Source of the DNA: Rhodobacterales bacterium
GTDB lineage: Bacteria > Pseudomonadota > Alphaproteobacteria > Rhizobiales > Stappiaceae
Direction of reading: 5' to 3'
Length of the DNA stretch: 64,000 nucleotides
Assembly (NCBI GenBank): GCA_008107755.1
Contig: VIRH01000101.1
Location: 62,001-126,000 of the forward strand
The notes under the pieces were generated by a model. It was not told where the DNA came from. It saw only the letters and a list, made by a program, of their open reading frames with translations, and did no database searches. A program made the position numbers and the translations under genes. Each line of letters opens with the position of its first letter. Positions within the stretch are counted from its first letter, which is position 1. Below, one piece after another: positions 48,929 through 58,732 of this stretch.

Positions 48929-49750
48929 CTAACCAGCGTCGCGCTGGGCGATCCAGTCATGGTCCGGGTGGTTCTTGAAGCGCCACTTGCGCATCGGACC
49001 GGCCATGACATTCAGATAGTACATCTCGTAGCCATAGGGTGCGCCGCAGGGGTGATGACCTTTCGGGACGAGCACGACGTCGTGACTGCTGACGGACATC
49101 GTCTCGTCCAGGCTTCCGTCCTCGGTGAACACGCGCTGATGGCCGTAGCCCTGATCCGGATTGAGACGGTGATAGTAGGTCTCTTCCAGATAGGTCATGT
49201 CCGGGAAACTGTCTTCATCATGCCGGTGCGGCGGATAGGACGACCAGTTGCCTGACGGCGTGAAGACTTCAGTTACCAGCAGGCTGTCGGCGACGTCGCT
49301 TTCTTCCATGGCGATCGGGAAGATGTACCGCGTATTGGCGCCTTTTCCGCGCGTCACCTTCTCCGGCACGGGCAGCACGCGCGCCTTGTGGCCGCTGTTG
49401 CCCGGAGCCGTACAGACGCCGATGGTGCAGTCCGTCGCGGCGATTGCCGACCATTCCGTCCCGTTCGGCACATAGACGCTGTGCGGGGGGAGCTGCTCGA
49501 AGACGCTCATGCGCTCGCCCTGTTCGCCGAAGTCCTCGCCGCCCGCGGAGATCGTCGCCTTGCCCTCTACCATGACAAGGATGACTTCGAGATCTCCGGT
49601 AGTCTCGTTGACACTCTCGCCGGCCTTCAGCCGGTAGAGCCCGAAGCCGACATAGCCCCAGTCGGGGGACTTCGGTCCCTTGGCGTTGTCGATGGTGATG
49701 TCGTGAACCTTGCCGGAGGTTCCGGCGGGTTTGCGCAGCAGATCGCTCAT
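48929..49750 (-). CDS. iolB: 5-deoxy-glucuronate isomerase
   Basis: A 273-residue cupin enzyme that isomerises 5-deoxy-D-glucuronate to 2-deoxy-5-keto-D-gluconate in myo-inositol breakdown. Metal-binding cupin residues are in [29 protein letters not shown] (two runs, residues 171-200) and the end is [19 protein letters not shown], typical of IolB. Its ATG overlaps the iolE stop by 4 bases. It is the last gene of the inositol operon. Confidence 0.95.
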   Translation of the reverse strand: MSDLLRKPAGTSGKVHDITIDNAKGPKSPDWGYVGFGLYRLKAGESVNETTGDLEVILVMVEGKATISAGGEDFGEQGERMSVFEQLPPHSVYVPNGTEWSAIAATDCTIGVCTAPGNSGHKARVLPVPEKVTRGKGANTRYIFPIAMEESDVADSLLVTEVFTPSGNWSSYPPHRHDEDSFPDMTYLEETYYHRLNPDQGYGHQRVFTEDGSLDETMSVSSHDVVLVPKGHHPCGAPYGYEMYYLNVMAGPMRKWRFKNHPDHDWIAQRDAG

Positions 49751-50643
49751 GTCAGGTTCAGCTCCTTTGCGAGGGCTTTCAGGGTTTTCAGGCCGAGGCT
49801 CTGGTACTGGTGGGGATTGCGGACATCCGGATCCTGCTCGGCCTCGATCACGATCCAGCCGTCGTAGCCTGCCTCCTTCAGAATGCGAAGCAGGGGCTCG
49901 AAATCAACGCCGCCTTCCGTGTCGCCGGGCACGGTGAAGACGCCGGCCCGGACGCCGTCCATGAAGGATTTTCCGGTGTCACGGATTTCCTTCATCACGG
50001 CCGGCCGTACGTTCTTGGCATGGACGTGTTTCACCCGGTCGATGTATTTCTTCAGAATTGGCGTCGGATCCTGGCCGTTGCTGCCAAAGTAGCAGTGTCC
50101 GGCATCGAAAAGCAGCTTCGTCGCAGGGCCGGTCGCGGCCATGAAGGCGTCGATTTCTTCAGGCGTTTCAACGACCGTGCCCATGTGATGGTGATAGACA
50201 AGGTCGATACCCTGTTCCACACAGAACGCGGCCAGCTCCTCGATCTTCGCGCCGAAGGCCTTCATCTCGTCGGCGGTCAGCACCGGGCTGCCGGAGATAT
50301 CCGTGTCCGCGCCCTGGATGGTGTTTGATGTCTCGCAGGCGATGCAGACCTTGCAGCCATTGTGCTTCAGCTTGTCGAGATGGGGCTGGATCGCCTTCTT
50401 CTCGTCTTCCACCGACTGGGCGAGAAGGTTCAGCGAATACCAGCCGGAAATGAACGCCAGGCCGTGACTGCCGAGGAGTTGCTTCAGCTCTTCCGGGTCG
50501 TTCGGCCAGCGGTGGCCGTTCTCGATGCCGTCGAAGCCGATCTCGGACGCTTCCGTCAGGATCTGCTGCGTCGGGATATTGGCGCCGAGGGTCTGGTCGT
50601 CGTCATTGGCCCAGGCAATCGGGTTTGTGCCGTAGAGGATCAT
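49747..50643 (-). CDS. iolE: Inosose (2-keto-myo-inositol) dehydratase
   Basis: A 298-residue TIM-barrel dehydratase that removes water from 2-keto-myo-inositol to give 3D-trihydroxycyclohexane-1,2-dione. It starts [16 protein letters not shown], as in the family, and has [32 protein letters not shown] and HAKNVRP, which carry the metal ligands. The open frame reaches 50709, but the ATG at 50643 with AGGACACC upstream gives the family N terminus. Between it and iolD lies a palindromic repeat at 50712-50737. Confidence 0.94.
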   Translation of the reverse strand: MILYGTNPIAWANDDDQTLGANIPTQQILTEASEIGFDGIENGHRWPNDPEELKQLLGSHGLAFISGWYSLNLLAQSVEDEKKAIQPHLDKLKHNGCKVCIACETSNTIQGADTDISGSPVLTADEMKAFGAKIEELAAFCVEQGIDLVYHHHMGTVVETPEEIDAFMAATGPATKLLFDAGHCYFGSNGQDPTPILKKYIDRVKHVHAKNVRPAVMKEIRDTGKSFMDGVRAGVFTVPGDTEGGVDFEPLLRILKEAGYDGWIVIEAEQDPDVRNPHQYQSLGLKTLKALAKELNLT

Positions 50644-50711
50644 GGGTGGTGTCCTGTGACGCTTCACGGAGCGTTGGGGCTGGTTGGTTGCTACATGGTG
50701 TGACCTCATCC

Positions 50712-50737
50712 CGAGACAGCGCGGCAGCGCTGTCTCG
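50712..50737. repeat. Palindromic intergenic repeat between iolD and iolE
   Basis: CGAGACAGCGC and GCGCTGTCTCG form a perfect 11-base inverted repeat around GGCA, with CCTCATCC before and GAAGGATGG after. The same sequence family is found at 59801-59908. It may shape the iol transcript between iolD and iolE. Confidence 0.75.
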
Positions 50738-50796
50738 AAGGATGGAGCTATGGGGAGGAGACGGCCGGACTCCTTCCGTCTGGCCGTTTTCTTCCC

Positions 50797-52638
50797 TCAA
50801 TTCACCAGGGTCTGATGTGCCCTGTTTTCTTCATAGGAGGCGCGGGCCTTCTTCAACTTGTCGGTGGAGCCGACCTCCGGTACCGGAACGTCCCACCAGT
50901 GGCCGCCGCCGGCGTCGCCCGGGCCGTGCATCGGGTCGGTGTCGATGACAATGACGGTCGGAATGGCCTCGCCGCGAGCTTCGAGGATCTTCGCTTCCAG
51001 ATCGGCGATATCCTTCGCCTTGACTGCCTTCGCGCCCATGGAGGCAGCGTGGGCGACGAAGTCGATCTCCGGCTGCGCCTCGACGTTGCAGTTCTTGTAG
51101 AGATTGTTGAACTGCTCGCCGCCGGTGCCCATCTGCAGGCGGTTGATGCAGCCGTAGCCCCGGTTGTCCGTCAGCACGACGGTGAAGGGAACGCGGCGCA
51201 TGACGGCGGTCGCAAGCTCCGAGTTCGCCATCATGTAGGAGCCGTCGCCGACGAAGCAGACGACGTCGCGATCGGGCTGCGCAAGCTTGACGCCCATGGC
51301 GCCGGCGATCTCGTATCCCATGCAGGAGTAGCCGTATTCCATGTGATAGCCGCCCTGCGGTGCCTGCCACAGGAGCTTCAGCGCACCGGGCATGGTGCCG
51401 GCTGCGCACATGGCGATTGTTCTGTCGCTGGCCGTCCGCTGAACGGCGCCGATCACCTCGGCATCCAGAGGCAGGTAGTCCGCCGGCACATCTGTTCTGG
51501 CGCTGCAGTGGGCATCCACCCTGGCGAGCCAGTCGAGGCGGGCCTGAGGGTCGAAGGCACCGGCCTTGTGATTGCCAAGGGCGTCCGAGAGCCTTTCGAG
51601 GGACACCTTCGCATCGCCGACGACGCCGACGGCACCGTGTTTGGCTGCATCGAAGTTTTGTGTGTTGATCGAAACCAGCGTGCGGTCCGTCCCCTTGAAG
51701 AGCGACCAGGAGCCGGTGGTGAAATCCTGGAACCGCGTGCCGACACCGATGACGAGATCCGAGTTTTCCGCTATCTCGTTCGCGCAGGCCGAACCATCGA
51801 CGCCGGCGGTGCCGAAGTTCATCGGATGAGACTGCGCCAGGGCGGATTTGCCGGCCTGGGTCTCGATGACGGGAATTCCGTGCCGGGTCGCGAAGTCTCC
51901 GAGCGCTTCCTCCGCCTGAGAGTAGATCACGCCGCCGCCGCACACGAGAACGGGATTCTTCGCGTCCCTGATGAGTGTTGCCACGTCATTGATGTCGCGG
52001 CTGTCGGGCTCGGGCCGGCGGATGCGCCAGACCTTCGGTTCGAAGAAGCTCTTCGGGTAATCGTAGGCTTCTGCCTGGGTGTCCTGGCAAAAGGCGAGGG
52101 TTACCGGTCCGCAGTTCGCCGGATCGGTCATGACGCGAAAGGCGCGGGGAAGGGCCGTCAGAAGGTGCTCCGGCCGGCTGATGCGGTCAAAATAGCGGGA
52201 CACGGGCCGGAAGCAGTCGTTTGCGGAAACGGTTCCGTCCTCGAAATCCTCGACCTGCTGCAACACGGGATCAGGAGCGCGGTTGGCGAAGACATCGCCG
52301 GGGATGAGCAGGACGGGCAGGCGGTTGACATGGGCAAGGGCCGCGGCGGTGACCATGTTGGTCGCGCCCGGGCCGATGGAGGAGGTGACCGCCATGGCGC
52401 GGGTGCGCTTTTTCGCCTTGGCATAGGCGATGGCCGTATGCGCCATGGTCTGTTCGTTCTGGCCGCGCCAGGTCGGCAGGGCATTTCCGGCTTTCTCCAG
52501 CGCTTCGCCGAGACCGGCGACATTGCCGTGTCCGAAAATCGCCCACACGCCGTCGATGAAACGCTCGCCGTCCTCGGTCATCTGGGCAGACAGATACCGA
52601 ACCAATGCCTGGGCGGCGGTAAGGCGGATCGTGCTCAT
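50797..52638 (-). CDS. iolD: 3D-(3,5/4)-trihydroxycyclohexane-1,2-dione hydrolase
   Basis: A 613-residue thiamine-diphosphate enzyme that opens the ring of the inositol intermediate to 5-deoxy-D-glucuronate. The N-terminal ThDP pyrimidine domain has GVWAIFGHGNVAGLGEAL; the central domain has VCGGGVIYSQ and GVGTRFQDFTTGSW; the C-terminal pyrophosphate domain has VGDGSYMMANSELATA near residue 470. The family length (about 610-640) is met. It overlaps iolC by 4 bases. Confidence 0.95.
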   Translation of the reverse strand: MSTIRLTAAQALVRYLSAQMTEDGERFIDGVWAIFGHGNVAGLGEALEKAGNALPTWRGQNEQTMAHTAIAYAKAKKRTRAMAVTSSIGPGATNMVTAAALAHVNRLPVLLIPGDVFANRAPDPVLQQVEDFEDGTVSANDCFRPVSRYFDRISRPEHLLTALPRAFRVMTDPANCGPVTLAFCQDTQAEAYDYPKSFFEPKVWRIRRPEPDSRDINDVATLIRDAKNPVLVCGGGVIYSQAEEALGDFATRHGIPVIETQAGKSALAQSHPMNFGTAGVDGSACANEIAENSDLVIGVGTRFQDFTTGSWSLFKGTDRTLVSINTQNFDAAKHGAVGVVGDAKVSLERLSDALGNHKAGAFDPQARLDWLARVDAHCSARTDVPADYLPLDAEVIGAVQRTASDRTIAMCAAGTMPGALKLLWQAPQGGYHMEYGYSCMGYEIAGAMGVKLAQPDRDVVCFVGDGSYMMANSELATAVMRRVPFTVVLTDNRGYGCINRLQMGTGGEQFNNLYKNCNVEAQPEIDFVAHAASMGAKAVKAKDIADLEAKILEARGEAIPTVIVIDTDPMHGPGDAGGGHWWDVPVPEVGSTDKLKKARASYEENRAHQTLVN

Positions 52639-54587
52639 GCGGGTATTCCTTCAGATTCGGATGCAAGGGCCTTTGCGCGGGCATTGTCCCACACACGGCA
52701 CAGGCGTTCAAAGCGGCCGGTCATGTCGGCGACGGCCTCCGCGTCGGTAATGTCGCCCGACATCCACTTGCGGGCCGCGGAGCCGAAGATAGTCCGGCCG
52801 ACGGCGAAACCCTTGACCAGGTCGAACTGCGCCGCTTCGCAGAAGCTGGCGGAAAGCTGGTCTTCCGGCGTGTCAAGGCCGAGGACGACGATGCCGCGGG
52901 TTCCGGGGTCGTTGTCGGTGATGGCCGCACAGGCTTTCGACCAGGCGGCGCGTGAGGTCATCGGTTCCAGTTTCCACCAGTCCGGATAGATCCCGATCTC
53001 GTACATGCGGCGGATGACGGTGGCGGTGGTGTCATCGTTGATCTCCGCCACCTTGGAAGGGATGATCTCCAGAAGCATCTCCAGCCGGTTGCGGCGGCAG
53101 GCGGCGAACAGGCGCTTCAGCACGTCTTCCTGCTGCTGCTTCATCGTGTCTGTGTCATCCGGATGATAGAAGCACAGCACCTTCACCACATGCTCGACGG
53201 GCCAGTCGGCCAGGCCGCCGAAATCCGGTCCGATTTCCGGCTCCAGCGAGAGCGGTCGGGAGGAAGGCCACTCGACAGGATGACCGATCCAGAGGCCGGA
53301 TCCGGCGGCCTGATAAAGTGCCTCGCGGCCGAGACGGCTGTCGCACAGGATGCCATAGCCCTCCTGGCCGTCCGCCACTTTCAGGGCGGCATCGAGGCAA
53401 AGTTTCTTGAAGGTTCCGATCCGCTCGGGATCTGCGCCGGTTTCGGCCGCCATCTGTTCAAGCTGAATGCGGTGATCAAAGGCAAACACGCGCATCGTAG
53501 ACCAGTCGCCGCCATGCATGCGCTGACGGTTGCTCGACCAGTGGATCTGTTCGAGGGCCGGATCGTTGCGCAGATCCTTGCGCTTCACGCCCCGCTTCAG
53601 GAAGAACTGCAGTTCCTCCCAGCTCGGATAGGCGGGGGTGCAGCCGTGTCGGGACACCGCAAAGGCGCCGCAGGCATTGGCATAGGTCAGGCTTGTGACC
53701 CAGTCCTCGCCGGTGATCCAGCCTTTCAGCAACCCGGACATGAAACCGTCGCCGGCGCCAAGCACGTTGAAGACCTCGATCGGAAAGCCGGGACCGGATA
53801 TCCCGTCATCCAGACTGTCGGGAATGGCACCTTCGAAGGCGGACGCGCCCATGGGGCCGCGTTTGCAGACCAGCGTGGCGTCGGACACCTTGCGGACGTT
53901 CCTGAGGGCCTCGATCGTATCCGTCGAGCCTCCGGCGATGTGGAATTCCTCTTCCGTCCCGACGATGAGGTCGAACAGATGCAGGGTGGATTGCAGCTTT
54001 TCGGTCACCTTGTCCGAAGCGATGAAGCGGTTTTCGCCATCGCCGTGACCGGACAGACCCCACAGGTTGGGACGGTAATCGATGTCGAGCGCCGTCTGGC
54101 CGCCACTTTCGCGGGCAAGCTTCAACGCCTTGATGACGGCGGCCTCGGTCTGCTGATGGCTCAGGTGCGTCCCGGTTGCCACCACCGCCTTTGCGGAAGC
54201 GATGAAGTCAGGATCGATGTCCTCTTCCGAGAGCGCCATGTCGGCGCAGTTCTCGCGATAGAAGATCAGCGGAAACTGCTCCTGGTCGCGAATGCCGAGC
54301 AGAACCAGCGCGGTCAGACGCTCCGGATCGGTTTTGACGCCGGTGGTGTCGACGCCGTGCCGTTCCAGTTCCTCGCGGACGAAACGGCCCATATGCTCGT
54401 CGCCGACACGGGTGATCAGCCCGGGCTTCAGACCCAGGCGGGCCGTGCCGCAGGCCATGTTGGTGGGGGAGCCGCCGATATACTTGTTGAAGGACGCCAT
54501 GTCCTCCAGGCGGCCGCCCACCTGTGCGCCGTACAGATCGACCGAAGAGCGGCCGATGGTGATGACATCGAGTGTTTTCACGTGCAC
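52635..54587 (-). CDS. iolC: 5-dehydro-2-deoxygluconokinase fused to a DUF2090 domain
   Basis: A 650-residue fusion. Residues about 1-330 are a PfkB kinase (IGRSSVDLYGAQVG; NKYIGGSPTNMACGTARLG; VLGAGDGFMSGLLKGW near 275 with the catalytic Asp), which phosphorylates 2-deoxy-5-keto-D-gluconate. Residues about 340-640 form a DUF2090, aldolase-like domain (AFDHRIQLEQM; VRRMYEIGIYPDWWKLEP; VLGLDTPEDQLS), whose presence suggests that the next aldol cleavage (IolJ step) may be carried by the same chain. The fusion is common in alphaproteobacteria. It starts with GTG at 54587 (another GTG at 54581). Confidence 0.94.
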   Translation of the reverse strand: MHVKTLDVITIGRSSVDLYGAQVGGRLEDMASFNKYIGGSPTNMACGTARLGLKPGLITRVGDEHMGRFVREELERHGVDTTGVKTDPERLTALVLLGIRDQEQFPLIFYRENCADMALSEEDIDPDFIASAKAVVATGTHLSHQQTEAAVIKALKLARESGGQTALDIDYRPNLWGLSGHGDGENRFIASDKVTEKLQSTLHLFDLIVGTEEEFHIAGGSTDTIEALRNVRKVSDATLVCKRGPMGASAFEGAIPDSLDDGISGPGFPIEVFNVLGAGDGFMSGLLKGWITGEDWVTSLTYANACGAFAVSRHGCTPAYPSWEELQFFLKRGVKRKDLRNDPALEQIHWSSNRQRMHGGDWSTMRVFAFDHRIQLEQMAAETGADPERIGTFKKLCLDAALKVADGQEGYGILCDSRLGREALYQAAGSGLWIGHPVEWPSSRPLSLEPEIGPDFGGLADWPVEHVVKVLCFYHPDDTDTMKQQQEDVLKRLFAACRRNRLEMLLEIIPSKVAEINDDTTATVIRRMYEIGIYPDWWKLEPMTSRAAWSKACAAITDNDPGTRGIVVLGLDTPEDQLSASFCEAAQFDLVKGFAVGRTIFGSAARKWMSGDITDAEAVADMTGRFERLCRVWDNARAKALASESEGIPA

Positions 54588-54607
54588 TTCCCGCTGTTCT
54601 GTTCGTG

Positions 54608-55387
54608 TCAGACCGTGCCGCCGAGGGAGCCTTCCAGCTCGGCCAGGTCCTGGCCGCCTGCCATCATTTCCTGCAATTCCTCGGCCTTGATGTCACCGCG
54701 CGCGGCGGTTCCGAGGGTCTTGCCGCGGTTCAGCACCGTGAAGCGGTCGCCGACGGCCATGGCGTGACGGACGTTGTGGGTGATGAAGACGACACCGATC
54801 CCCTTTTTGCGGACCTTGTCGATTGTCGCAAGTACGTTGGAGGTCTGGCGCACGCCGAGCGCGGAAGTCGGCTCGTCGAGGATGAGGACCTTGGCGCCGA
54901 AATAGACGGCGCGCGAGATTGCCACGGTCTGGCGTTCGCCCCCGGACAGCGTCCCGACGGCCTGATCCGCAGAGCGCAAGTGAATGCCCATGCGGGCCAT
55001 CTCGCTCATGGTCACTTCATTGGCCGTGGCGAAATCGAAGAACTTGAACGGACCGAAGCGCTTCTGCGGCTCGCGTCCCATCCAGAAGTTCCGCGTCACC
55101 GACATCAGCGGGATCATCGCAAGGTCCTGATAGACGGTCGCGATGCCGGCTTCCATGGCGTCGCGCGGGCTGTCGAACTTCACTTCCTTGCCTTCCACCA
55201 GGATCCGTCCGCCGGTCGGCTTGTGAACGCCCGACATGGTCTTGATGAAGGTCGACTTGCCGGCGCCGTTGTCGCCGAGAAGACAGTGGCATTCGCCCGC
55301 GTTGACGGAGACAGAGACACCGTTCAGCGCGATGACAGGTCCGAAGTGCTTCTCGATGTTGTCGAGTTCGATCAATGGTGTGCTCAT
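54608..55387 (-). CDS. Sugar (probably myo-inositol) ABC transporter ATPase, single domain
   Basis: A 259-residue ATPase of the CUT2 type. Walker [11 protein letters not shown] near residue 40, signature [15 protein letters not shown] near 140, Walker [13 protein letters not shown] near 160, switch [10 protein letters not shown] near 190. Many CUT2 ATPases are about 500 residues with two domains; this is a single-domain form like FrcA. It stands between the permease gene (1 base gap) and iolC (20 bases), in the inositol operon. Confidence 0.88.
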   Translation of the reverse strand: MSTPLIELDNIEKHFGPVIALNGVSVSVNAGECHCLLGDNGAGKSTFIKTMSGVHKPTGGRILVEGKEVKFDSPRDAMEAGIATVYQDLAMIPLMSVTRNFWMGREPQKRFGPFKFFDFATANEVTMSEMARMGIHLRSADQAVGTLSGGERQTVAISRAVYFGAKVLILDEPTSALGVRQTSNVLATIDKVRKKGIGVVFITHNVRHAMAVGDRFTVLNRGKTLGTAARGDIKAEELQEMMAGGQDLAELEGSLGGTV

Positions 55388-55388
55388 C

Positions 55389-56519
55389 TCAACGCTCTCC
55401 CGTGATCATGCGGCGAATATAGGTGTTGAGGATGACGGCAAGTAGCAGGATAACCCCGAGGAAGACCCGGAACAGTGAGCTTTCCACGCCCGCAAAGAAC
55501 AGCCCCTGCTGGACGACGCCGAAGATGAGTGCGCCGAGCGCGGCTCCGACGACCGAGCCATAACCGCCGGTCAGGAGCGCTCCGCCGATCACCACGGAGA
55601 TGATCGCCTCGAATTCCTTCAGCAGGCCGCGATCGGCCGCGGCGGAGCCGAATTCCATGACCTGGCAGGTCGCGAAGACGGTGGCGCACATGGCGGAAAA
55701 CATGAACATCAGGATCTTGACCCGGTTCACCGGCACGCCGACATAGCGCGCGGCCTGGGTGTCGCCGCCCGCGGCGAAGATCCAGTTTCCGAAGCGGGTG
55801 CGCGTCAGAAGAATATGGCCGAAGATGATCAGCGCCAGCGCCCAGACCATCAGCATCGGCACGCCGTCGACGACAGGCTGTCCGGCGCGCGGGCCGGCAA
55901 CGAACTTGCCGACGATCCCGAGGTCCGCCAGCCAGACGAAAACACCCGAGAGGACCTTGCCGCCAAAGAGCCCGGCGAGCGGGTCACCTTCGGAGACTTC
56001 CCGGACGCCGCCGATGATGGTCTTGCGCGTCGTCGCGATAGAAATGAAGATCGTCAGGCCGCGCAGGATGTAGAGGAAGGCGAGGGTGACGATGAAGGAC
56101 GGCAGGCCGGTCTTGATGACGAGGTAGCCGTTCAATGCTCCGATTGCCATGGCGAGCATGAAGGCGACGATGATCGCAAACCAGGTCGGATACCCCCACT
56201 GCACCGTCATCAGTGCGATGATGATGCCGGAAAAGCCGATCATCGAGCCGACGGAGAGATCGAATTCGCCGGCAATCATCAACAGGCAGGCCCCCACCGC
56301 GATGATGGCGAACTGGGCCGAAACCGTGCCCCAGTTGACGATGCCTTCGGGCGCGAACATGCCGCTGTCCCTGGCGATGGCAATAAAGAAGAAGAAGACA
56401 AGGATGGTGCCGCAGATCGCGCCCAGTTCGGGCCGGATGAGCGCCTTGCGCAGGGGGGACATCTCCCTGACGCGTTCGTCCTTGTCCGGCACCGCTGCCT
56501 GCTGGGTCGTGTCAGCCAT
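55389..56519 (-). CDS. Sugar (probably myo-inositol) ABC transporter permease
   Basis: A 376-residue CUT2 permease (RbsC/FrcC type). The helices begin near residue 30 ([20 protein letters not shown]); [15 protein letters not shown] is the family signature near 90; the C-terminal part has [22 protein letters not shown]. The ATG at 56519 follows GGAGAG; the frame is open for 39 bases more. Substrate assigned from position among iol genes. Confidence 0.9.
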   Translation of the reverse strand: MADTTQQAAVPDKDERVREMSPLRKALIRPELGAICGTILVFFFFIAIARDSGMFAPEGIVNWGTVSAQFAIIAVGACLLMIAGEFDLSVGSMIGFSGIIIALMTVQWGYPTWFAIIVAFMLAMAIGALNGYLVIKTGLPSFIVTLAFLYILRGLTIFISIATTRKTIIGGVREVSEGDPLAGLFGGKVLSGVFVWLADLGIVGKFVAGPRAGQPVVDGVPMLMVWALALIIFGHILLTRTRFGNWIFAAGGDTQAARYVGVPVNRVKILMFMFSAMCATVFATCQVMEFGSAAADRGLLKEFEAIISVVIGGALLTGGYGSVVGAALGALIFGVVQQGLFFAGVESSLFRVFLGVILLLAVILNTYIRRMITGER

Positions 56520-56678
56520 AAGGTTCTCTCCTGCGTGCCGCGCGTCCGGTCGCATCAATGCGGTCCCGCCGCGGATGTGTGCATGAGTTGGTGTTTTCGA
56601 GACCGCTGTCGGTCTTTCGGTTATGAAAGGGAAGAGGCGATGGTTCGCCTCTTCCGGAGCACGAGGGCTCTATCTGCG

Positions 56679-57620
56679 TTAGCGGTATTCGCCAGCGTAT
56701 TTTTCGACCAGTTCAATGTTGGACTCGGTCACAAAGCCCGGGCCGGAGTTGATCGAGTTGCCCGGAACCACGCCGTAGCGCGCAAGGTTGGTCAGGATCA
56801 CGACCGGAAGGTAACCCTGCAGGTAAGGCTGCTGGTCAATCGCGAAGGCAATCACGTCGGACTTGATGCCGGATGCGATTTCGCTCGACAGGTCGAAGGT
56901 TCCGAAGTGGATTGTGCCGGACTTGCCCGTTTCCTCAAGTGCTGCCAGCGTCGGGTGTGCGGACGTCGGGCCGAGGGTCAGGATGCCGTTCGTATCCGGA
57001 TGACCCTGAAGGTAAGCCATGACCTTCGACTTGATTTCAGCCGGGTCCTGGCCGCTGTCGATCATCTGGCCGCCGAGTTCCACGCCGATTGCATCGGCAT
57101 AGCCCTGGCACCGTTCAACGGAGGCGGGGTTGGTGATGTAGTGGTTCACACAAAGGAAGTTGGTCACGCCGGCGGCTTTCGCCTTTTCGCCCGCGCCCTT
57201 GCCGGCGTCATATTCAGGCTGACCGACATGCATCAGCGCGCCGATCTTCTTGGACTGCTCTTCCGTGCCGGAGTTGATCGTGATGACCGGAATGCCCTTG
57301 GCGACGGCGTCGGACAGCGGGCCCGACAGAACGTCATAGTCGGCAATCGTTGCGATGATGCCGTCCGGATTGGAAGCACTTGCCTGCTCGATGATGCGGG
57401 CCATGTCGGCGAGGTCGCCCGTGGGCGGATTGCGGTACTCGACTTCGACGCCCATCTGGTCGCCGGCGACGGCAATCGAATTCTTGATCGTATTCCACCA
57501 GCTGTCGCTGTCCGGAGCGTGGCTCACGAGAACGAACCGTTCTCCATCCGCGAATGCGGGGGCCGTCAGTCCGGAAAATGCGACAGCCGCAGCGGCCATC
57601 GTCATTACTATCTTCTTCAT
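56679..57620 (-). CDS. Periplasmic sugar-binding protein (probably myo-inositol)
   Basis: A 313-residue periplasmic-binding protein of the RbsB family (Peripla_BP_4). Signal peptide residues 1-24 end AFA; the mature protein begins DGERFVLVSHAPDSDSWWNTIKN. PDGIIATIADYD, PVITINSGTE and LTLGPTSAHPTLAAL are ligand-lobe blocks. GGGAGGAA precedes the ATG. A perfect palindrome at 57710-57725 lies upstream as candidate IolR operator. The substrate is inferred from the iol context. Confidence 0.88.
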   Translation of the reverse strand: MKKIVMTMAAAAVAFSGLTAPAFADGERFVLVSHAPDSDSWWNTIKNSIAVAGDQMGVEVEYRNPPTGDLADMARIIEQASASNPDGIIATIADYDVLSGPLSDAVAKGIPVITINSGTEEQSKKIGALMHVGQPEYDAGKGAGEKAKAAGVTNFLCVNHYITNPASVERCQGYADAIGVELGGQMIDSGQDPAEIKSKVMAYLQGHPDTNGILTLGPTSAHPTLAALEETGKSGTIHFGTFDLSSEIASGIKSDVIAFAIDQQPYLQGYLPVVILTNLARYGVVPGNSINSGPGFVTESNIELVEKYAGEYR

Positions 57621-57709
57621 GCGTTCCTCCCAGAACAGGTTCCGCGGGCCCGAAATACCCTCCCGCGTTTTCAGAAGTCTCGGTGACGAGGATGTTCTCC
57701 AGTCACTTT

Positions 57710-57725
57710 TGGAATTTAAATTCCA
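57710..57725. promoter_or_regulatory. IolR operator candidate upstream of the inositol operon
   Basis: TGGAATTTAAATTCCA is a perfect 16-base palindrome of the form GGAA-N6-TTCC, the pattern reported for rhizobial IolR. It is 90 bases before the binding-protein ATG. Confidence 0.78.
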
Positions 57726-57761
57726 TTTTGATGTTTGTGCAACAGATTTTTTCCAATCAAC

Positions 57762-58616
57762 TCAAATTCGGTTGCGCTGAGCGCCGACGGCGACGGCCAG
57801 CGAGATCGCCAGCGACAGGCTGGCGGACAGGGCGCGGAAGGCCCCGACATCGAGTTCCGTCACCAGAAGCTGGATGGCCTTGAGTTGGGCGAGGGGGCTG
57901 GTGACGACGTCGGTAATCGCAACGATATCGGCCCCGATCCGGCGGGCGTTTGTCGCCATGTCGAGCGTCAGGGGCGTGTAGGGCGAGAAGGTGACGGCGA
58001 TGACCGCGTCGTTCGGTCGGATCAGGTGCTCCATGTTGATGTTGGCGATGCCGGAATGAAGCACGGCCGGCACGTCCATCTTCTCGAAGGCATAGGCCAG
58101 ATAGGAGGTGACCGGGAACGCCCGTCGGAAGCCGATCATGTGGATGGTCTCGGCGCGTGCAAGCACGTCGACTGCCTGCTGCAGCGCACGCGGGTCGACG
58201 GTTGTCAGCAGATTCTCAAGGGACGCACGACCGACTTCAACGAACTCGGCAAGAAGCGCGGAGGGCGATTCGGTGCCGTGTTCGCGAAGCTTGGCAAGGC
58301 GTGTCGCATAGTCCGGCCACTTTTGCGAATAGTCGGAGCGGAACAGCTTCTGCATCTGGGAAAAGCCGGAAAATCCCATTTCCTGGCAGAACCGCATGAC
58401 CGCTGAGGGCTGCACGTCCGCGCGTTCGGCCAGCTCCGCAACGGTGGACACGGCAACCTTGTCCGGATTGGCCGCGATGTAATCGGCGAACTGCTTCAGC
58501 CGTTTCGGAAGCTTTTCGGCCGTGTTGCCGAGCCTTTCGAAAAAGGCGTCGATGGTCTGCGGCTGGCCGTCACCGGCGGTGGCCACGGTCTCGTCCGAAG
58601 GGGCGGTGTCACTCAT
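57762..58616 (-). CDS. iolR: RpiR-family repressor of inositol genes (IolR type)
   Basis: A 284-residue regulator with an N-terminal RpiR HTH (TVAELAERADVQPSAVMRFCQEMGFSGFSQMQ in runs, residues about 55-85) and a C-terminal SIS sugar-phosphate domain (IHMIGFRRAFPVTSYLAYAFEKM; AVTFSPYTPLTLDMA). In rhizobia IolR senses a phosphorylated inositol intermediate. It stands between the divergent idhA and the iol operon, with palindromes on both sides. The ATG at 58616 is preferred to the 27-base longer frame. Confidence 0.88.
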   Translation of the reverse strand: MSDTAPSDETVATAGDGQPQTIDAFFERLGNTAEKLPKRLKQFADYIAANPDKVAVSTVAELAERADVQPSAVMRFCQEMGFSGFSQMQKLFRSDYSQKWPDYATRLAKLREHGTESPSALLAEFVEVGRASLENLLTTVDPRALQQAVDVLARAETIHMIGFRRAFPVTSYLAYAFEKMDVPAVLHSGIANINMEHLIRPNDAVIAVTFSPYTPLTLDMATNARRIGADIVAITDVVTSPLAQLKAIQLLVTELDVGAFRALSASLSLAISLAVAVGAQRNRI

Positions 58617-58661
58617 TGTGGTCTTCTTTTCAGCTTGACACATTCCGATGAAAGTGATTTT

Positions 58662-58675
58662 GGAATTTTTATTCT
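58662..58675. promoter_or_regulatory. Imperfect IolR-type site in the idhA/iolR gap
   Basis: GGAATTTTTATTCT keeps GGAA-N6-TTC with one mismatch in the last base. It lies between the divergent idhA and iolR starts and would let IolR control both. Confidence 0.55.
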
Positions 58676-58732
58676 AAATTGGCAAGCCGCAGACACCATC
58701 CGCGCGCAGGTCACATAATCCGGGAGGAAATC

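Noticed and set aside
50815..52989. A 724-codon plus-strand frame opposite iolD and iolC
   Set aside because: Antisense shadow of strongly conserved enzymes, without recognisable domains or a ribosome site.
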